Below, one piece after another: positions 1 to 13,400 of a stretch of DNA of 64,000 nt (the stretch's first letter is position 1; the number at the start of each line of letters is the position of its first letter). The notes under the pieces were generated by a model that did no database searches, was not told the origin of the DNA, and worked only from the letters and a program-made list of their open reading frames with translations. Origin of the DNA: Asterias amurensis (Eukaryota; Echinodermata; Asteroidea; Forcipulatida; Asteriidae); NCBI RefSeq assembly GCF_032118995.1, contig NC_092653.1:21409202-21473201 (forward strand), in the 5' to 3' direction. The translations under genes were made by a program, and so were the position numbers.

Positions 1-78
1 CAATGCTTGCAACTATTTTGTCACAAACAAACAATTCTGTAATGTTCCTTTAAAATGAAACTCAGTTTCAACACTTAC

Positions 79-1431
79 CGGTTCTGCCTGAGGGATGACC
101 TGATCGTCCACTTTCTTCTCTGTGCATTGGCCTTCCACAGCTTTATCAAATCCATCAGGATCCACTGATGGCACGATCACTATTGACGTTTTGTTCAGCA
201 GCTCAGAGACTCTACTGTCACCTTTTGCAAAACCTACAATGCGGAACAAATTAGAATAAAATATTAAACATTTGAGTAAAACAAAGTATTGAAAATACAT
301 TTTATATGCTAAAATAATTGTCAAGATTTGTTTCTCAAAAACTACAGCACCTCAGTAAATAATATTTTAAGGGAAGCTTTCTACCATCGTTATCTTCAAA
401 CTGTGTAAGTTGAATGAAAGTCTGTGGACATTGTGTTTTGTGTCCTACAAAACATACCCAGACCCTTCAGCTACATTTTTTTCAGAACATAGTGAGAATG
501 AACTTGTGATAGGGGGAGTCAAAAAGTAGTTGACCGAGATTGGTAATGTTTTTCAAAACAAACAAATGACACTCAAAAGTTCAGTAAAGCATATTTAACA
601 AGCATTCTCTCCTGCTTATTAGAAGAAAAAAAGAATGAAAGAAATTAATCATTCCTTAGAGGAGTTATGTCTAATTTAATAAAGGGACTCATTTTTCAAA
701 CTGTCCAAGGAATTACTTTTTTTATGCCCTTTGCTACTTACTCAGATGTTTAGAATCGGTCAAGCATTAACATTCCATGAACAGCTACACACATGAGGGC
801 TTGCAGTAATAAGGGCATAACTTCTCTTAGAAATGATCAGTTTGTTTCATTCTTTTTTTTCAGATAAGCGGGAAAGAATGCTTGTTTTATGTGCTTCACT
901 GGGGTTTTGGGTGTCAATTGTTGTTTTGTTTTTAAATCAAAATCTCGGTCAACTTCATTTCGACTCGCCCTGTAATTCCCAAACTTACCTTCTGCAAGAT
1001 GCTGAATAAATCTCCATAAAATCTCCCGTCCAGCCGGCTCATCCCCTTTCAATCCACCAATCAGAGCCACCCTCGGCTTGTTAATCCCGTCAGAGCTGAT
1101 ATCCTGATTGGTCACTTCAACTCCATAAATGTCATGCTCAGAAGGTGTTCCTGTAAGATGCGCCAACTTGACAACTTTGTGGTCCTTGTACTTCGTCACC
1201 AGATCATTTATTTTATTGTTTAGCTCACTGTTGGAGAGGTACTTTGTGAAGTCCTGAGGTAGACTGAAGTCGTACATTTCAGCCCATTGGTCGTCAGTCA
1301 AGACAGCATCAGTTAAAACAGCTTTATTTGAGATTGACTTTTGTTTGTATCCGCTGACACGTGCAAGGGTGAAATTCAGCTCTATCGCCAAATCTGCTTC
1401 CACTGATACAATCTGGGTTTGCGGGACAAAG
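79..1431 (-). other. CPD domain III, beginning, predicted inactive
   Basis: Exons 11 and 12. The acceptor that keeps frame is at 1431/1432; a nearer CAG acceptor would put the reading frame into a stop. The region aligning with HGNE reads [14 protein letters not shown], so the first zinc His is Lys, while the following Glu and GRE(I/V)L are kept. Exon 12 reads [19 protein letters not shown], matching the NPDG region. Loss of the His agrees with the known inactive third domain of vertebrate CPD. Confidence 0.8.
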
Positions 1432-4400
1432 CTTCGAAGAAGGAACAAAAAACGAAGAAAAAAATATACATATATTTTAATAATCACCATTATCTTCCAG
1501 TACGCGCTAATCCACCAATCAGATGCTTGTACTACTAGGGGGATAAAAATATATGTGCTACGACCTCTGTTTTATATCCTACTTCCTCTGTTTTTACTAC
1601 ACAGTGTGTATTGTGAAAAATTTTGTCACCCTCCGTATACGGAGAGTGCAAAAGTTACATTCTTAACTTTATGCGCGTGAACTAACGCTCTGAAGTTTTA
1701 AATTTTGCACGTTGCAAGTGAGACTGGAAGATAAATCAATAGCCTCATCTCACAAACTACAATGACCTACCCAACTTTTTTGAAGCAATAATGGTCAAGT
1801 GCCTTGGTCAAGGGCACAAGTGTCATAACCGAGACTCAAACCCACACTCTGCTGATGAAAACCCTAGATTTTGGGTCCGGTGAACTAGACTGCTTGGACA
1901 CGACACACAAAACTGATAGTAAATAATGGATTCAACAACAATGTTATAATAATATCAGAGTCTAACATACTAGTCTTATACTAAACATCCCTTGTCATCG
2001 CCACTTCACTCCTATTGGTTCATAGCCACCAATATTGTTTCTGTAATAGAAACTTTGATTGGCTGTTATTTTCCCGCTTCTTTCTGGATCCTTCCCTTAA
2101 TCCCTTTCCCCTCTCTTTTTCAATAAATGGATATGTATTTGTTTTATGCCTCTGAAGAAGGTCCGGTTTGGATCGAAAGCTAAGGCCACCTACCCTATTC
2201 ATTATAATATCAGAGTCTTGTATAGCGCCCTATCTACCAACAAGGCACTAAAGGCGCTTAGTATATATACATTTATACAGAAAGAGAGGTTATTGAAAGT
2301 TATGAAGTCTGAGACCCAATTATGTAGCACCTTATAAGGGTTTACAAGGTGCTACGGCGCATTTAGCAGCCACAGCCAGGAACACCGGGGCGAGCCCCAT
2401 CAGATCATGGGACCAACAGCTTTACGTCCCATCCAAAGGACGAAGCAATGGTTAAGTGTCTTGCTTAAGGACACAAGTGACACTACTGGGGGATTCAAAC
2501 CCACACTCTGCTGATCAGAAACACCAGAGTTTGAATTTGGTGCTCTTAACCGCTCGGCCACGACACTTCCAAAAGCACTTAGCATTCCACCCACCTGTCG
2601 GCAGAAGCAGTAATCTCATACGTGCCGGGTACCAGCATTCTCCAGTAATCCCCATCAATAGCTGTGATAAGATCATGCTTGATTCCTGCTACACTTACTG
2701 TTGCATTCTGTATACTTTTACCCTTTGTTGTCAGGACGAAACCCTTCACTCCTTTTTGTACCTAAAACCCCAAAATATGAAAAACAATATAATAATAACT
2801 GATAGATAGATAGATAAATGGTATATTATTTGAAAACACAAAAAAAAAAAAAAAAAAGGATTCACAATCAAAAGAATGAATTGTGTCAAAATTTACATTA
2901 AAATCAATATGTTTCAGCCTGTTTAACAACCTCTGGAAGGCTGTTTCTTTTATCACGTGCCAGGTGCTATTTTTAATATTTACCAAGCGCACACGAGTAA
3001 TCACGCACCAGGTAAATGCGCATGACAAGTTGAATAGCTCCTGGGCGCTATTCTACTTGTCATGCGCATTACGATTGTGGTACTGTTTTGTACACACGCA
3101 CAAACAGCGCTCTCTGTAGCGACAGTCAACACATGAACAAACTTATCATGTGCATTTTATTTCACAGACGTCATTTTCCCTTTCTCCAAACAACTGAATA
3201 TGTATGAAGTATAGTAAAAACAAATATATCATGGTTTATTTCGGGTGACTAGTCGATATGAGCTCCCCTCAGAATTGGAAATTGGCAAACTAGTTCCCTC
3301 GGCTTCACCTGGGGGAGCTAATATCGACTAGTCACCCTCAACCCATGTTATATTTGTTTTATTACACACCTCTTGCTTGTTCTGTGTTCTGGTTGGCTGA
3401 AACACGGTCACGGATGAATTAATAAAGTCTAGTGATCGCGGGGGCGTGTTTTGCGGCAACTATAGTGCCCGAGCGGGCACTAGTATCCCGGATACAGTGC
3501 CCTCTCTCTATACTTGAACCGTGAACAGCAACTACAAAACTTCTTTTCTTGTACAGATTTCTGTTCTTATTTAGATGTACACTAGTTACCTCATTGCCAG
3601 TCCATATGTGTATAATAATCTTTTGCAATTTGATAGTGATTAAAGTTGAGACAAACCTGTTGTATAAGAGTAAGCATGGCGACTTTATTAGCATTCCAGT
3701 AGGACTTTAGGTCCTTAGTCCATGGGAACTTGACACATCCTAACTCCAGAGTGATCTCAAAACAGTTACTGTGCAAATAGTTCCAGTCCTGCATTCCACC
3801 TAAACATTAAAAAACAAATACACAATTTGTAAAGATCGGATGAAGACATTGATTGGTTGGTACTGGTATGAACTTAATAATTAGTTAGCTTCCGTTTGAA
3901 ATAAGCCATTTGGGTGTAAGATTTGAATACCGTCTGTTACAATGAAGTGCTTGATCACAAAATACCACTTAAGGTTGAATTCCTCAGACTATAGAGACAG
4001 TTGCTACGTCACATGATTCGGGGCAAGCTTTTGCGTAGTTACGTAAGACACGGTGAACACATACAATTTTTTGAATGAAGGTGTATGGTAGAATGGTACA
4101 TGGGTCTGCTCATCTGGAGCAAAAAGCTTGCCACGAATCATGTGACATAGCAACTGTCTCTATAGTCTGGTGAATTCAAATTTAAATGGTGACTTGTGAT
4201 CAGACACGTCAATGTACCAGACAATAATCAAATCTAACACACAAATGGCTTATTGCTAATTAAAGAATTCAAGCAAGCTTGATCTATACAGAGTCTTGAC
4301 CAATAATAGCCACCTACAGCTCCGAGACATGGACATTGAAGAAAGCAGATGAATAAATATTAAGGGTATTCCAGATGGCCTGCTTGAAAATGATGTTTGG

Positions 4401-7400
4401 GGTCACCAGAAGGGACAGACTGCGCAACACCAAAGTTTGAACTGCTTCACATGGTCAAAAATCTTCCAACTATAATTAGGAAAATAAAACTCAAGTAATT
4501 TGGTTAAGTTAACAGAATTGCTTAACACCACTGGGAACAAGGTTGGGACAAGGACTGCTCTTACCTGCTACGCTATACCAGTCTGCTCCATTGGTAATCC
4601 CTTCTTCAAATTCTTCATCAGGATACAGTTTCGGACATGGATGCCCAATGTGCATTGTGGTGTGTGCCTATAACAAAATAAAAACAGTTGGTCAAAAACA
4701 AATGAACCCCAAAGATTTAAAGGCAGTGGACACTATTGGTAATTATTACTCAAAATAATTATTAGCACAAAACTTTTCTTGATTACAAGTAATGGGGAGA
4801 GGTTGACAGTATAAAACATTGTAAGAAACGGCTCCCTCTGGAGGAACATAGTTTTCGAGAAAGAAGTAATTTTTCCACGAATTTGATTTCGAGACCTCAG
4901 ATTTAGAATTTGAGGTCTCGTAATGAAGCATCTGAAAGCTTTGAGTGATAAGGATGTTTTTTCTTTCATTACTATCTCGCAATGTCGACGATCGATTGAG
5001 CTCAAATTTTTACAGGTTTGTTATTTTATGCATACGTTGAGATACACAAAGTGAGAAGACTGCTCTTTGACAATTACCAATAGTGTCCAGTGTCTTAAAA
5101 GTAAATCATTTTAAAACTACATTTCTAGTATTTGCATCGGGAATAAAGAATATTATTTGTTTTTACCATACATTACATGGAATTACCCTGTACTCAATAC
5201 TTTCTCAAGTTCTCTGAAAAAAATCACATGTATGTTACTTGCATTTTTATAATCAAAAGACATCTGCTCTAGAATTGCAAAGGTTGTGGATTTGAATCCC
5301 ACCTGAGTAATATGCCTGTGATATTTTTTTCACAGGACTCTGGAAAGTACTGAGTATACAGTGCTTACACACATCGGTGTACATGGTGTATGGGTAAAAA
5401 CCATATTCTCTATCCCCGATGCAAATTAAACCACTAATATATATCGTTGCGATACCCGCTGATTTAAACTGCCTCTAGCTACTGGGCAATCTCAACAGTC
5501 TCGTTGGTAAGACACTGCTCTAGAATTGCAAGGGTTATTGCAAGGGTTGTGGGTCGAATTCTACCCGAGTAATATGCCTGTGATATTTTTACACAGGACT
5601 CGGGAAAGTACAGAGTATACAGTGCTATTACAGACATCGGTGTATGGGTAAAAAACCAAAATGAATAAACCTCTTTGTTGCTATGAAAGTTGCCATATTG
5701 TAGGGCAGACTTTATGCACATCTTAATATTTGATTCCTATGGCACATGTACGCACAACACATGCTCACAGATGCCAAGTATTTGAATGGTGACGTCATAT
5801 TCAATACGATCTTCTTTCTCAAGAAGACGATCAGAGCATACTGATCGAATCATCAAGTTGAAACCAACGGCTCTTTTTGGAACCACCCCAACTCATTGAG
5901 AGATAGTCACATGGTGTTACTTCAAACCTTTCCATATTGTATTTCCACCATGCAAAGTTTCAAATCCTACAATACGATCTATAAAATTGTTAATTCCCTT
6001 ACCATTGAATATGCTTCGGTAATTTGAATAAACACAGCATCGTCGGGACATTTGCTGTAGCCATGGGTACCGGGCCTGTTATCATCCCATGGGTAGTTGG
6101 CTACCAGGGAACCTCCATGGAGACCAGCGGAGAGAACGAAAGGGTACGATCGGATCCATTCCATCATGTGTCTTGTTTCAGGCTGTATGGCGCCCTCAGG
6201 AGCACCATACTGGTCAGGGAAGTTACGATTGAGGTCTACATTGTTTGCGTTGTTGCGTCCAACGACACCGGTTTTATCACCTGGAGGTCAAAAGTTCATC
6301 AATTCTATTTTTAGGTCTTTTTATTCTGCTTTACCATTCTATCAACCAGTCTCGTACTAATGTTTTTATCACACAAATTTGCATGGTGCATTAGACAGTT
6401 GTTGCACGCTGTGAAGGGGTCCATGGCATTTTGTAGACTCGAGGGGGTAAATGGAACCCGAGGCGAAGCCGAGGGTGCCATTTACCCCTTGAGGGTGTAC
6501 AAAACTCATGGACCCCAATCACAGCTATAACAATTGTTTTGTTATACCTTGGTAAAATGATTATTCCTCTTCTCAAAGTTCTATTGTCAACTTCAGACAT
6601 TATTTACGATGAGTATGCATAGTTTAATAAATAAGCAGACGAAGGTAAGAAACAAAATAAGAATAAGAAACTATTCTTCACTGTTCCCTCGAACCCGCGG
6701 CTGTTTCGTAATAAGAGCTGGAAATCGACCAACGGTGGGAACGATCAAGGTAATGTACACCGGTTAACGAAACTCATGATACCATGTGAGCCATAGTACA
6801 TGCGTTTTTGTTGCACATCACGTGATTGGTTCTCGACCAATCAAACTTCACAGTTTGTTAACCAGGTATAACAAGCAGTGCTGTTGAATGGTCAGACAGT
6901 TCAATTCAACGAAACATTTATTTCCCTGTTCATTAGGACAAACTGTAGTAGTACAATACGATAATAGAGTAAACATGATTAATGATAATGAAACTGAAAA
7001 AAGTGTTGAGAGGCGCTGAAATAACAGGGTTGTTCTAAAACCCCCTCGACCCACGACCCACTCGACCCCTTGACTTATGTGCAATTTTGTTTTCTGTACA
7101 CCGAAATTGCCACAGTTCAATACCTCAGCCAATCACGCACACAATTTTGTATGCTGACGTCAACTACCATACCTCGCACATCACAAACACAGCGTACGAA
7201 ACGGACCATACACACGTGGCATGCACAAAGCAAACTGCGCGTGATTGGCTGAGATCGGGCCTGTGGCAATTTTGATGTACAGATAAAAAACCGCGACATT
7301 TCCATGCGTATCTCTTGGCCGATCCGAGATTGTTATCCCAACTGGGAACCTGCGTTTACCGCCCGAGTACGATTACCGCCAACTCATTACGTGATGATCA

Positions 7401-10400
7401 GGCAGACCTGGCCCATTTCCGCCCTGTGTACTACACCATAGAGAAAGGAGGACAATTAACGTTGCTCTATGCGGAGCTAGCTTGAGGACCCGACCGACGT
7501 ACAAATGGCCCACACGTGTTTTTGGGGTCCCCAATCAGTGTGCACGTCACGTGCGGAAGCGGAAAGTAAATACTCCCAATTCTGTGTGGCTGATGCAGAT
7601 AAATAACCGAGTGAAACCAAGTCTAGTCGTGGAAGGACCTTAGCGTCGCGGATCACACACTGTGAGTTCTAAATCGTGGGACTTAATTCTTACTCGGCCG
7701 TAAAGCGACATTTTATGAATTCGGAATTGGGATATTTTCGAACACAGTGCGGACGTCGAGTGGTTGTGGGTCTTGGGTCGTGGGGGTCGAGGGGGTTTTA
7801 GAACAACCCGAAATAACAGGACCAACGCCTTGAGAGATGTTCTCACTCACCTTCATGAGCCCTCTCATACCCATCTGGGTTAATAGACGGCATAAGATGA
7901 ATGCGGGTATTATCCACCAGTGCTTTAATCTCTGATGACCCCTCGTAGTTCTCACATAGGAACTGGATTAGATTCAAGACCAATACTCGACCAACGACCT
8001 CATTGCCGTGGATGTTGGCCACGAATTTAAACTCAGGTTCCCCTATAAAAAGAGAAAGAAAAAAGGCAAGGATATAAAATTTGGGAGCTATTTATCACAA
8101 TGTTTTTTAATACCAACAGTTCTCCGTTGCTCATTACCAAGTAATTTTTTATGCTAACAATTATTTTGAGTAACTACCGATAGTGTCCAGTGTCTTTAAT
8201 GTATAATTGGGTATGACAAAACATGAAAGCTTCAGTATGTTCATGCTATAAACAAGAGATTTAACTTAACTGTAAATAATCCCATACAAAATTGAATACT
8301 TATTTCCTTTCAAAAGATAAGGGTAGATTGATAGCTTCAAACAAAAAAGATGCTCAAGGAGAAAGCTGCTTGATTATTGTCTGCTTAGCAAAATACTTGT
8401 GAAATGGTATTTCAGCAGGTAACCTTAATCTGGTTAGCATAATTTTATCACCAGGAGACACGGATGATTGATTTTGATGAATAAATTTACACTTGAACAT
8501 GTTGAAGCGCAATTTGCTTTCCAAGGTAAATTGAAAAATTATAATAATGTGATGGATGACATTATAAAAGCACATGAATGTACAGAAGAAACACTATATT
8601 TTAATGGGAGTTGTAATAAATTGCGCCGGGGGAAAAGATTATGTGTCTATTTTACCCTACAGTCACCAATGTGTGATAAGACATGGGAGAGCCCCACATG
8701 ACTGCAGGGCTTGCCTACAGTCCAGTGCCTAGAATTTAATCTTTGTGAAAGGCAAAGCCATTTATTTTCTTTGCGAATGGCATGTGTTGTTTACCTGGTT
8801 CATGGATGCCTGGGTTATCACTGATCTCCATGACATAGAGGATGCGTCCCTCGACTGACGTCCCAATAGAGTACAGGCTGGCAATGTGAGGATAACGGTT
8901 TGCGTAAGACTGCAGAAAACGAACCATTTCCACGTAGTTGTAATGCTTGAAAACGGTTGGCTCAATTACTGGAGAAAAAGAGGACGAGAAAATTAAAAAA
9001 AAAAAAAAAAAAAATACATGCTGAATGTAAACAAATCAGAACAACAGCACTCCTGGCCATATCTCGTTGGGCCCCCCTGCCCCTTTTCAATGTTGGTTCT
9101 CATTGTTGCACGGTCTTCTTCTGCGATCCAGTCAACATTGAGCGGGGGGACGGGGGACAGGGGAGGGAATGTTTATTGCCAGGGGAAGTGGACAGGGGGT
9201 GGCCCAAGCATTTTGGCCGGGATTATAGACAAGCTTCACCTGGGCTTGAATTGGGGGAAAAAAACATCGACAAGACTGCAGGGCTTGTAGCTCAAAACTT
9301 TTGCTGGCCCAGGAAATGTTCTAACAAAACCAGAATCAGAAGAAGCAGGGTTTGCAGTAGCACCATACAGAAATCTCTTTGGGTAGTATTGGTTGGGAGA
9401 AGAACTTGTGGATGACAACCCAACATTTCAATTAGTATGCTCCGATTGTCTTCAGGAGGGAGAGATTTACACATGGTGCAAACCACACCATATCTCCATC
9501 AAGCAAACTGGTCGAGCTCTAAGATCTTCGGGTTCTTTTCTGTTGGTAGAACTGAGAGCAAGAACTGTTCGCTATGTTCAGCATGCCTTTGTCAAAGCTG
9601 CACCTGCTATCTGGAACAAGCTTCCTGCAACACTACGTCAAGTTTCATCACTGGACATATTCAAGAAGAAACTGAAAACTTATTTGCATAGCTAGCTTCC
9701 ACTGTTTTTCTTTTGTGTGTAGGCGCCTTGATCGGGTTTCCTGGATAAGTGCAGCATATAAATCTATATTATTATTATTATTATAATTATACTCCCACCA
9801 TGCAAAGTTTGACATTTAGAGAAACAGAGTCCACACAGTGTCACATTTGAACTGTTTTTATAAATACTTAGGAAAATTCTTTAAAATTAAATTGTATACA
9901 CAAATATATAATTAAATTGTTGTTTACTGAATTTATGGTGTTTTTTTTCCTAATCTGGATGCCAAAATCTTTTTTAAAAGTGAGAAGTAAAAACACTCCT
10001 GACATGTATACTCACTCTCTTCAGGGTGGTTTGCATCTCGATCCGTCTCACTGACTTCTGATACCAGGAGGAATTCCATCTCAATTGGGGCACCTTCAGT
10101 TACCATCACAGTCTTTGGTGTGCTCGTCACGTACCTACAGCACAGGAACAAAAATCTCACTTAATTCTGTTTTTTAACCCATACACCGATGTGTGTTAGC
10201 ACTGTATACTCAGTACTTTTCAGTGTCCTGGAAAAAAATATCACAGGAATAATACTCGAGTGGGATTCGAACCCACGACCCATGCAATTCTAAAGCAGTG
10301 TCTTACCAACTAGACTACCGAGATTGCCCGGTAGCAAGAGGCAGTTCGAATCCTATGTTGTGGCAGCGGGAAAGTACTGAGTATACAGTGCTAACACACA

Positions 10401-13400
10401 TCGGTGTATGGGTAAAAAACCAAAATTAATATTCGACATCCCGATGCAAATTTAGCATCTAAAAATCTCACTGGTTATCATATGGATGAGCAGTGAAGTG
10501 CACCTGACTCAAGTTTTGGTAAGTAGTGGGTACGTTCTATTAGCTTCCCTGGGTCAATCCAGGTCTGCTCCCGGTACGTTTGAAGAGCTTTGCCGTCATT
10601 CCAGGGGCTCACCTGGGTCAGCCCCAAGTGCCCTGCTTGTGGAGTGGGTCAATTGGGGCTGGCCTCGGGATCAAAACCTCACCACGAGTGGGTGAGTGAT
10701 CGTTCGATTAGCTCTTGTCAGGGGCTCACCCGAGTGAGCACCGCAGGGTTGACCCAGGGAAGCTAAATGAACGCACCCACTGTGTGAAGCTTTGCATGGT
10801 GTGGATAAATAGAAAGAAACTATAAAAATTAAACTTGAGGGTACAACCATACATGTGTTTAAATCTCTTTTGTGTGAGTGTTGGCTCTGAGAAGAGCCGG
10901 TGTGATCTCGACGTTTCAAACAGTATACTCTGCTCGTCTTCGGGAGAATTCTTCTGGTTCTGGTCTTCAAATTCTGCTCTTGTTCAAGTTAAGGTTCAAG
11001 CTTATACCTGTTTTCACTATTAATTTTCAAAACCACACCGAATAAATAATTTGCATATTGTCAAGACACAATCTTGGACTTCTTTCAATGTTCTTGTTGT
11101 TGATTCACTTACACTCACAAGACACTTGACCATAATTAGTATAAAAAGTTTGTCTTTTGGATAAGATCCCGCTAGAATAGAGAAAACCCAGCCTGATCAG
11201 CTGATCCTGTATTTTTACCGGGAACCCGGATTAGGTCTATCGGAAAAACCGAGATCCCTGTGGAACAATTCCTTACCGGGATCCCTGAGATTATGTTCCC
11301 CTAGATCTTTGTTAGCGGGAATTTTGGACTTTCTGATATAAATCTGCAACACCTAAGGAAACCCCCACTAGACTGTAGAAGTTGTTCAATTGCACAGTAG
11401 TCAAAACATCGAGTCCCTAAATTAAACAATGTCCTCACCCTTCAGCTTTAGCGGATATGCTGTAGGTCCCAGGAGTCAGAATTCGCCAGAAGTCTCCAAA
11501 CTGTGCCGAGCGTACATTATGAGCAATACCCTGCACTACTATGTCAGCTCCCTGGATCCCAGCTCCGGTTAAAGAATCCTTCACGAATCCCTTCACTCCA
11601 CGATGAACCTAAATCAAAAACATAAAAAATAAGTGTCATAACCCATTCAATCATTCAATTTATGTACACTGTGAGCATGGATATTAGTTTTAGAGAAATG
11701 GGAGTGGGGGTGGGAGAGGGGAGCAGTCATGATCAGCCATGCTGAGGTACATGTAGGGGAGGGGTAGCCATAGTCTAGCCTGAACGCCTGACGTCATTCT
11801 TCGAGACTTGTGAATAACGCCAGAGACCGGCAACAAAAACCCGCGTGTAGTTTGACCTTTGACCTCCCTCATTTCACATAGAGATACGTGACGACAGGCG
11901 GCAGTACTGCATGCACTGTTTGGGCATGGAAAGCTCATGTCATTGCACGTATCCAATGATATCATTGTATCCAATGCAATCACTGGGTCTAGCGGCGGGG
12001 ACCTGTCTTTATCCTTGCGGATAAAGACAGGGGCCCAGTCTAGCCATAGTCATGCCTAGTGAATGAATTTTTAACGAATGAAAAAGGGGAACTAGCTGAT
12101 TGCAAACTGCTTAAAATACAAACCAAACTTTTATATGGTTTTCAAATAGAAAAAAAAAATAGACTCAGATACAATCTGCGTCAATAGCCACCTTGCAAAA
12201 GTTAATATAATTTTTATAGGCTGCTTGTTATTGTAGGCCTATGGTGTGTTTATTGAAGATAGAATTAATTACCCCATTCCCCTAAAAACAATGTACACGA
12301 TTGCAAATGTATACCAGTACATGTTTTCACTTTCCTTCAAAGCACACATGGAACTTTGTTATTGCATAAAGAGGAAATGGTCTAGCACATAAAACCAACT
12401 ACATTGTTTTTTTTCAACAATTAACAGGAAATCATCTGATCAGCTGATGACATAACTAATCAGTTTTACAAGAATGATGTCACTGTAGGAAATTACAGCC
12501 ACCCACATCTCCAGCCACGCCCTTAAAACTTGTATCTTCAAGAAAATCATCATTTTCAGTTAAAAGTTAGTACTTTAGTTCATGGAGATCCAACATGTCC
12601 AACAGATGCAGTTTGCCCTGTAAAACATTCATTCATTGCTGAAACTTTTCACTACAATAAAGAATGTTCAAGAACGTGTCCTTATAGTCCTAACCACCCA
12701 AAACCCATCAAACTCCAACGAAATAATTTATTCGATTCTGTGGGACCATGGAGGTAGAATCTTTTATGTGTGACCTCCATGGTAGGACTAAGGACTGCAC
12801 ATGTAAGAGTAAATTACTAAATGCTTTACAGTGTACATGTACATGGCAGGGAACAATTTAATCAACCAATTTTGCATAGCAAAATATAGAATTTTTTGCT
12901 CTAAACTGAATGCTAATATTAAGTAGCAATGGTGATTTTCTAATACCTAGCCTGATAGATTTTGCGTTGCAGGGAAATCTTGACTGCCTGGGGTCATGAA
13001 TACCACAGGTAGGTTCATAGTAGGGTAGGGTACATTTTTATCAGACAAATTACACACATTTTATCAAATTGTCAACACCAGTTTTACAAGTGAACAAGAT
13101 AAATTGTGTTATCTGAACTGATATGAGAGCTGTAATCCCTACATTTGGCTAGTCTAGAGGTCGTTCAGACACAGTACTAAAGTCAGTTTAACTCATGTAT
13201 GGTTCAGCCCGATTGAGTTCAACTCAATGTGTCTGAACGGTACTAAAGTTAGACCGAATCGAGTTCAACCCACAAAAGATAAACCGTCCAGCGAGAGGGT
13301 TAATCTTTTGAATGTTAGTCCGCTTCGGCTTTATCTTTTAACACTGTGTGTGGACAGAATAAAAAAAAACACATCCGGTTTAACTCAGAACAGACGACCC

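Larger units (their letters stand above)
2595..10134 (-). other. CPD domain II with its transthyretin-like domain
   Basis: Exons 4-10. Exon 4 finishes the first beta domain and gives an acidic linker; exon 5 opens the second catalytic domain ([18 protein letters not shown]). Exon 6 has [10 protein letters not shown], exon 7 has [13 protein letters not shown] and [14 protein letters not shown], exon 8 has [12 protein letters not shown], and exon 9 has GGMQDWNY and [10 protein letters not shown]. The full catalytic set is present. Exon 10 (2595-2761) is the second transthyretin-like domain ([22 protein letters not shown]). Confidence 0.88.

Noticed and set aside
1200-1440. CPD exon 11 starting at the CAG nearest 1420
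   Set aside because: With the phase-2 donor of exon 10 that junction quickly meets a stop; the acceptor at 1431 keeps frame.
8957-9415. 152-codon open frame
   Set aside because: Begins in the poly-A run by CPD exon 5 and is low complexity; no homology recognised. The LINE end starts later.
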